From Polyangiaceae bacterium (lineage in GTDB: Bacteria; Myxococcota_A; Polyangia; Polyangiales; Polyangiaceae): 10,121 nucleotides of DNA. Position 1 is the first letter of the stretch; the number at the start of each line of letters is the position of its first letter. Location of the stretch: positions 1 through 10,121 of the forward strand of contig JAKVCH010000082.1 in the NCBI GenBank assembly GCA_022447485.1, in the 5' to 3' direction. Of the stretch, positions 6,794 through 10,121 are shown piece by piece. Made by a program: the position numbers and the translations under genes. The notes below the pieces were generated by a model, which worked only from the letters and a program-made list of their open reading frames with translations, was not told the origin of the DNA and ran no database searches.

Positions 6794-7186
6794 TCAAACG
6801 CGACGGCGCTTTGGGGGACGACAACCATTGTGGGGAATAGGGGTTACATCGCGAACGACTGTCACCTTGAAACCAACCTGCTGCAAAGCACGTAAAGCAC
6901 TTTCGCGGCCTGAACCAGGTCCCTTAACGAATACCGCCAGGCTTCTCATACCGTGATCCATAGCCTTACGGCCTGCTTCCTCGGCTGCTAGCTGAGCTGC
7001 GAAGGGCGTGCTCTTACGAGACCCCTTGAACCCACGAGCACCTGCACTGGCCCAAGACACTGCGTTGCCTTTGACGTCTGTGATCGTGATGATCGTGTTG
7101 TTGAAAGTAGATTGTACGTGCGCAATGCCTGAGAAGATATTCTTCTTAACAACTTTGCGACCCGTGCGCTTACGAGAGGTAGCCAT
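6794..7186 (-). CDS. rpsK: Small ribosomal subunit protein uS11
   Basis: A 130-residue S11 of normal length. The basic N-terminus RKRTGRKVVKKN leads into the family motifs STFNNTIITITD (26-37), the GARGFKGSRKSTPFAAQ stretch (49-65) and the highly conserved C-terminus DVTPIPHNGCRPPKRRRV (113-130). It lies on the 30S platform next to S18 and helps form the mRNA exit region. Start ATG 7186 has AAGGA upstream. It sits 23 nt after rpsM and 16 nt before rpsD, as expected for tightly coupled alpha-operon genes. Confidence 0.98.
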   Translation of the reverse strand: MATSRKRTGRKVVKKNIFSGIAHVQSTFNNTIITITDVKGNAVSWASAGARGFKGSRKSTPFAAQLAAEEAGRKAMDHGMRSLAVFVKGPGSGRESALRALQQVGFKVTVVRDVTPIPHNGCRPPKRRRV

Positions 7187-7209
7187 AATCGATTATTCCT
7201 TCTGTCGCC

Positions 7210-7572
7210 TTATCGACGAGCAGCGCCCTTCTTTGGGCCCTTACGTGTACGAGCATTAGTCTTTGTTCGCTGACCGTTCACAGGAAGCCCACGACGATGC
7301 CGTAGCCCTCGATAAGAACCGAGATCCATCAGACGCTTAATATTCTGCTGAACTTCGCGGCGGGCGTCGCCCTCCACTTTGAATCCTGCCTCAATCGTGT
7401 CGCGCAGTGATTTCACGTCGGACTCGCTGAGCTCGTCAACCTTACGGTCTTCGGGGATACCAGCTTTTACGCAGATTTCTTTCGCAGTCGTCGGCCCAAT
7501 TCCGTAGATATACGGAAGAGCGTAAACAAGCTGCTTGCGGCGGGGTAGATCAATTCCTGAAATACGTGCCAT
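7210..7572 (-). CDS. rpsM: Small ribosomal subunit protein uS13
   Basis: A 120-residue S13 of normal length. It starts MARISGIDLPRRKQL and carries the helix-two-turn-helix segment YIYGIGPTTAKEICVKAGI (21-39). The conserved SYRGLRHRRGLPVNGQRTKTN (86-106) and a basic tail that reaches towards tRNA on the ribosome (ARTRKGPKKGAARR) follow. S13 is in the 30S head and makes intersubunit bridges to the 50S. ATG 7572 is preceded by AAGGT at suitable spacing. Only 16 nt separate it from rpmJ, so there is no room for an E. coli-like S4-binding pseudoknot leader directly upstream. Confidence 0.98.
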   Translation of the reverse strand: MARISGIDLPRRKQLVYALPYIYGIGPTTAKEICVKAGIPEDRKVDELSESDVKSLRDTIEAGFKVEGDARREVQQNIKRLMDLGSYRGLRHRRGLPVNGQRTKTNARTRKGPKKGAARR

Positions 7573-7588
7573 AATTTTACCTTATTCC

Positions 7589-7702
7589 TCAGCCCTGCCG
7601 CTGTTTATGGCGCGGGTTTTCACAAATAACTCGAACCACTCCTTCGCGGCGAATTACTTTGCATTTGTCACAGATTTTCTTGACGCTCGGTCGCACCTTC
7701 AT
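7589..7702 (-). CDS. rpmJ: Large ribosomal subunit protein bL36 (zinc-binding form)
   Basis: A 37-residue protein, translated by hand from ATG 7702 to TGA 7589. It begins MKVRPSVKKICDKCKVIRRE and ends NPRHKQRQG. The zinc ribbon ligands are complete: Cys11, Cys14, Cys27 and His32. Length and residues match the standard L36 of the 50S subunit. GAGG at about 8 nt upstream is a suitable ribosome binding site. An out-of-frame ATG at 7710 reads only three codons before a stop. The position between infA and rpsM is the classical one. Confidence 0.96.
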   Translation of the reverse strand: MKVRPSVKKICDKCKVIRREGVVRVICENPRHKQRQG

Positions 7703-7740
7703 GGCTTCATCCTCGAGGCTGGGAGGTCCTATAGTCGAAC

Positions 7741-7953
7741 TTAGGGGTTTTCAGCTTTATTAGTGATTTGACCCCTGTCCGGGTCGTTTTGAGAGATTCG
7801 AATTAAAACTTGGTCTCCAACAAGGAGCCGAACAAGAACATGCCTCAATTGATTCGAAAGGCCTGCCGTAATGACTCGTCCATCGACTAGACGCACTCGA
7901 TAGAGTGCTTTTGGACGAACTTCAATTACTGTTCCTCGTTCTTCTGGCTTCAT
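7741..7953 (-). CDS. infA: Translation initiation factor IF-1, divergent
   Basis: A 70-residue OB-fold protein in the standard infA position between adk and rpmJ. IF-1 blocks the ribosomal A site during 30S initiation. The family backbone is visible: GTVIEV (7-12), YRVRLVDGRVITA (18-30), then R37, R42, GDQV (46-49) and a DPDRGQI stretch (57-63) that aligns with DLSKGRI of E. coli. It is unusual in its interior. The near-invariant HISGKMR is replaced by GLSNQLR (31-37), the N-terminus is about four residues shorter, and the last part lacks the usual basic run. ATG 7953 is the only canonical start in a reasonable place. A strong AAAGGAGA lies about 28 nt upstream, too far for normal pairing. 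Confidence 0.9.
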   Translation of the reverse strand: MKPEERGTVIEVRPKALYRVRLVDGRVITAGLSNQLRHVLVRLLVGDQVLIRISQNDPDRGQITNKAENP

Positions 7954-8057
7954 AATGTCGAAAACTAAGTTTCTATCTCATCTCCTTTAGAATATGCCAC
8001 CGAAAGGTAGCAGTTTGAGTTTATCTCCCGAGAAGTCGGAAGAGTCACTCGGCGGGG
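7954..8057 (-). promoter_or_regulatory. adk-infA intergenic leader with hairpin and displaced Shine-Dalgarno sequence
   Basis: The 104-nt gap contains a 6-bp hairpin at 7996-8011 (GCTACC, loop TTTC, GGTGGC on the minus strand, one G-U pair). Just after it comes a consensus-like AAAGGAGATGA (7988-7978), which is about 28 nt from the infA ATG. No ATG, GTG or TTG lies in the infA frame at normal distance from that Shine-Dalgarno sequence. The ATG embedded in it is followed immediately by AGA TAG. It may act as a ribosome standby site or belong to a regulatory leader; this is inference. Confidence 0.4.
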
Positions 8058-8069
8058 TTAATTCACCCC
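8054..8069. other. Hairpin spanning the adk stop codon
   Basis: The inverted repeat GGGGT / ACCCC (8054-8058 and 8065-8069) with a 6-nt loop encloses the TAA of adk. No U run follows, so it is not a standard terminator. It could mark an RNA processing or stability point between adk and infA. Confidence 0.45.
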
Positions 8070-8684
8070 AAGAGCGACTAAAAGCCGCTCAGTAATTTCA
8101 TTTGGCTTGCCGACTCCGTCAACCCGCTTCAGCAAGTCCTTGGAGCTATAATAGGGCAATAGCGCCGCAGTCATTGAATCGTATTGGTCGAGTCGTTTTT
8201 TGACTGTTTCCTCTTGGTCGTCGACTCGATGAACGAGCTCGGCGCCAGCGGGAGGCGGATTATATATCAAGTGATAAATCTGTCCAGTCTCTTTATCAGT
8301 TCGACGCAAAGTAGCTCGTTCTACGAGCAAGTCACGGTCAACATCGATCTGAACAACCGCTTGAAGTGGTGTACTCTTTTTCTCGAGCAAGTTCGCCAAC
8401 GCCTCTGCCTGAGGCACTGTCCGTGGAAATCCATCGAGAATGAACCCGTCCTTAGCGTCGTCTTGCTCAAGACGCTCGTCGACGAGGCCGATCACCACCT
8501 CGTCGGGAACGAGCTTGCCAGCGTTCATGAAGCCTTCGGCCTGTTTACCAAGCTCGGTTCCGGCTTTACGTGCAGCCCGAAGCATATCGCCAGTAGAAAT
8601 CTGTGGTACGTTCAACTTTTCGGTCAAAACCGAAGCCTGTGTACCTTTGCCGCTCGCAGGCGGTCCGAGAAGAACTAGTCGCAT
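8058..8684 (-). CDS. adk: Adenylate kinase
   Basis: A 208-residue nucleoside monophosphate kinase catalysing ATP + AMP <-> 2 ADP in the cytosol. The P-loop is GPPASGKGT (7-15), the AMP-binding part includes STGDMLR (30-36), and DGFPRT is at 84-89. The LID region (about 122-156) has TGQIYHLIYNPPP followed by RVDD, and Arg153 and Arg164 are in the expected places. The LID has no cysteines, so it is not the zinc type, and it is several residues shorter than in E. coli. ATG 8684 is chosen because the protein then begins MRLVLLGPP as usual, with GGTGA just upstream. A GTG at 8720 would add 12 unrelated residues and overlap secY. It follows secY by 16 nt, a common arrangement. No map gene follows. 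Confidence 0.97.
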   Translation of the reverse strand: MRLVLLGPPASGKGTQASVLTEKLNVPQISTGDMLRAARKAGTELGKQAEGFMNAGKLVPDEVVIGLVDERLEQDDAKDGFILDGFPRTVPQAEALANLLEKKSTPLQAVVQIDVDRDLLVERATLRRTDKETGQIYHLIYNPPPAGAELVHRVDDQEETVKKRLDQYDSMTAALLPYYSSKDLLKRVDGVGKPNEITERLLVALGVN

Positions 8685-8700
8685 TCTGTCACCCGACGCC

Positions 8701-10017
8701 TTACGCCGGCCTCCTACCACTCAAACGCGTCGTCTTCGGACCCGTTGCGCCCTCGTAACTTTGCGTAATCAAGTGCGCTTCAATCTGATTGACTGTTTCT
8801 AACGCAACGCCAACCACAATCATCAGGCTTGTACCTCCAAACTGGAAGGGTACGCGCACCGCCTGGGCAATCACTGCCGGAAACACGCAAATCGCTGCGA
8901 CATAGAGAGCGCCACCCACTGTCAGCCGTGAAACGATACCGTCGAGATATTCAGCAGTCTGTCGTCCTGGTCGAATACCTGGGATATTTGCCTGCTGTTT
9001 CTTGAGGTTCTCTGCCACATCCACCGGTTGAAATGTAACCGCGGTATAAAAGAAGCAGAAAAAGATAACTAACGCCGCAAACGTCGTGTGAAATATCCAG
9101 TCTTGACGGTTCAGCAACCCGGCAATCGTCTGCATACCTGGGATATTCATACTCGCGAGGGTCGTCGGAAACATCAGCAGCGATGAGGCGAAGATCGGCG
9201 GAATCATGCTCGCCATATTCACCTTCAACGGCAAGTGCGCGGTCTGTCCGCCATAGATACGACGTACTGATTGTCGACGAGCATATTGGATCGGGATACG
9301 CCTCTGAGCTTTCTCAAAGAACACAACCACCGCGATGCTCACGAGCAATACGCCCACAACTGTTGCCACGACTAGAGGCTGAATTTCGCCACCAGTGCTA
9401 GCCCAATATTGAGTTAAGCCGCTGGGTATACCGCTGACAATACTTGCAAAAATGATCAGTGAGATACCGTTACCGATTCCTCGCTCGGTGGCCTGCTCGC
9501 CTAACCACATGATCAATGCAGTACCCGTAGTGAAAGTCAGCATCGTCATCAGTCGGAAGAACATACCGGGCTCAGCGACCAAGTCGCCCGCACCTTGCAT
9601 ACTCTGACCCTCAAGCTGAGTCGCCATCCCAAAGGCCTGAACCAAGCTGAGCACAATCGCACCATAGCGCGTGTATTGTTCTAGCTTACGACGTCCGGCC
9701 TCGCCCTCTTTACGCATCTCTTCGACGGTCTTACTGACCATTCCCAAGAGCTGCACAATGATGCTCGCCGAGATGTAAGGCATGATGCCTAATGCGAAAA
9801 TCGAAAGATTCGCCAAGGCTCCTCCCGAGAACATGTTGAGCATGCCCAGAAGTCCACCTTCTTGATCAATCAAACCCTGCATCACCGCTCGGTCAACGCC
9901 CGGCGTGCTGATGAAAACACCAACTCGATAGACCGCAATGACCGTCAGGGTGAAAATAATCCTCCGCCTCAGCTCGGGGACTTTACCGATGTTGGAGAAG
10001 CCGTCGAAGAGAGACAT
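8701..10017 (-). CDS. secY: Protein translocase subunit SecY
   Basis: A 438-residue polytopic membrane protein of normal length with the ten hydrophobic helices expected for the translocon pore. The start region DGFSNIGKVPELRRRIIFT and YRVGVFISTPGVD form helix 1. IFALGIMPYISASIIVQLL is helix 2, and ERGIGNGISLIIFASI lies ahead of helix 5. The ribosome/SecA-contacting cytoplasmic loop holds ANIPGIRPGRQTAEYLD (about 344-360), including the conserved Arg of PGIRPG. ATG 10017 is chosen; an in-frame TTG at 10026 would add three residues, and neither has a clear Shine-Dalgarno sequence. Translation may be coupled to rplO, whose stop is 29 nt upstream. It is the membrane partner of SecE and SecG. Confidence 0.97.
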   Translation of the reverse strand: MSLFDGFSNIGKVPELRRRIIFTLTVIAVYRVGVFISTPGVDRAVMQGLIDQEGGLLGMLNMFSGGALANLSIFALGIMPYISASIIVQLLGMVSKTVEEMRKEGEAGRRKLEQYTRYGAIVLSLVQAFGMATQLEGQSMQGAGDLVAEPGMFFRLMTMLTFTTGTALIMWLGEQATERGIGNGISLIIFASIVSGIPSGLTQYWASTGGEIQPLVVATVVGVLLVSIAVVVFFEKAQRRIPIQYARRQSVRRIYGGQTAHLPLKVNMASMIPPIFASSLLMFPTTLASMNIPGMQTIAGLLNRQDWIFHTTFAALVIFFCFFYTAVTFQPVDVAENLKKQQANIPGIRPGRQTAEYLDGIVSRLTVGGALYVAAICVFPAVIAQAVRVPFQFGGTSLMIVVGVALETVNQIEAHLITQSYEGATGPKTTRLSGRRPA

Positions 10018-10039
10018 AGGATTCAATCAAAGAACAAGT

Positions 10040-10056
10040 CGAGGCCTCACGCCTCG
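10040..10056. other. Hairpin spanning the rplO stop codon, ahead of secY
   Basis: CGAGGC and GCCTCG form a perfect 6-bp stem around a 5-nt loop (GTGAG on the minus strand) that includes part of the rplO TGA. It sits 22 nt before the secY ATG. The following sequence (ACTTGTTCTTTG) is only mildly U-rich, so strong termination is unlikely. It could be an attenuation or RNA-processing element. Confidence 0.45.
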
Positions 10057-10121
10057 CTTGACTCTTCTTTCTTGGTTGGAAGAACGACTGCAGAGCCGCC
10101 TAATTTCTCGATCGCGTCTTT
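10047..10121 (-). CDS. rplO: Large ribosomal subunit protein uL15, C-terminal 24 residues
   Basis: The frame is open from the right edge to TGA at 10047. The visible residues, DAIEKLGGSAVVLPTKK and then EESSEA, match the end of L15, where a helix AIE..GG is followed by a beta strand ending the protein. The position directly before secY is the canonical spc-operon order (rplO-secY). The short acidic tail EESSEA is an addition after the usual end. The rest of the gene lies outside the window. Confidence 0.85.
   Translation of the reverse strand, partial: KDAIEKLGGSAVVLPTKKEESSEA

Noticed and set aside
7573..7588. E. coli-type S4 repressor pseudoknot upstream of rpsM
   Set aside because: Only 16 nt separate rpmJ from rpsM, so there is no space for such a structure.
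8184..8678. Plus-strand open frame of 164 codons opposite adk
   Set aside because: It is antisense to a complete adenylate kinase with all motifs, and its product lacks recognisable features.
8685..8720. GTG start at 8720 for adk
   Set aside because: It adds 12 residues not found in the family and overlaps the secY end; ATG 8684 gives the standard MRLVLLGPP start.
1..10121. CRISPR arrays, insertion sequences, tRNA/rRNA genes, phage or defence modules
   Set aside because: I saw no spaced direct repeats, transposase or integrase motifs, tRNA-like folds or defence proteins. The gene content is core housekeeping plus signalling.

Overview
This is a chromosomal housekeeping window. It looks like a bacterium from the myxobacterial/deltaproteobacterial side of the tree. 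I base that on the RpoA sequence (an N-terminus reading NWRDLIRPK, the motifs SPIRKVNYTVQNARVGQ and INFEETED), the roughly balanced base composition, and a sensor kinase beside a HEAT-type surface protein. The lineage is inference from remembered family sequences, not a database match.

The right-hand 60% (about 10121 down to 4365, all minus strand) is the distal part of the spc operon fused to the alpha operon. In transcription order it reads rplO (3' end only), secY, adk, infA, rpmJ, rpsM, rpsK, rpsD, rpoA, rplQ. Together these genes make ribosomal proteins L15, L36, S13, S11, S4 and L17, the SecY translocon pore, adenylate kinase, initiation factor IF-1 and the RNA polymerase alpha subunit. 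Methionine aminopeptidase (map), often found between adk and infA, is absent here. The series ends at a strong hairpin/U-tract terminator at 4277-4308. That terminator also serves the convergent plus-strand gene. rpmJ (37 aa) is easily missed because it is so short. S4 and L36 both keep their zinc-binding cysteines.

The middle (2444-4278, plus strand) is a two-gene unit: a small acylphosphatase, then after 8 nt an uncharacterised 515-aa protein. The second has an export signal, HEAT-like and TPR-like helical repeats, and a single C-terminal membrane anchor.

The left end (minus strand, diverging from the acylphosphatase) holds a soluble GAF-GAF-HisKA-HATPase sensor kinase with an unusual lysine/arginine-rich, histone-H1-like tail. 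Its stop codon overlaps, as GTGA, the GTG start of a second gene that leaves the window. That gene encodes an N-terminal membrane helix and extracytoplasmic helices like those of membrane sensor kinases. No response regulator is visible in the window.

I see no mobile element, CRISPR array, tRNA, rRNA or defence cluster, and no convincing undescribed multi-gene system. The points most worth a second look are the basic tail on the kinase, the divergent IF-1 with its distant Shine-Dalgarno sequence, the 209-nt structured gap ahead of rpoA, recurrent small hairpins at gene ends within the ribosomal operon, and the uncharacterised repeat protein.
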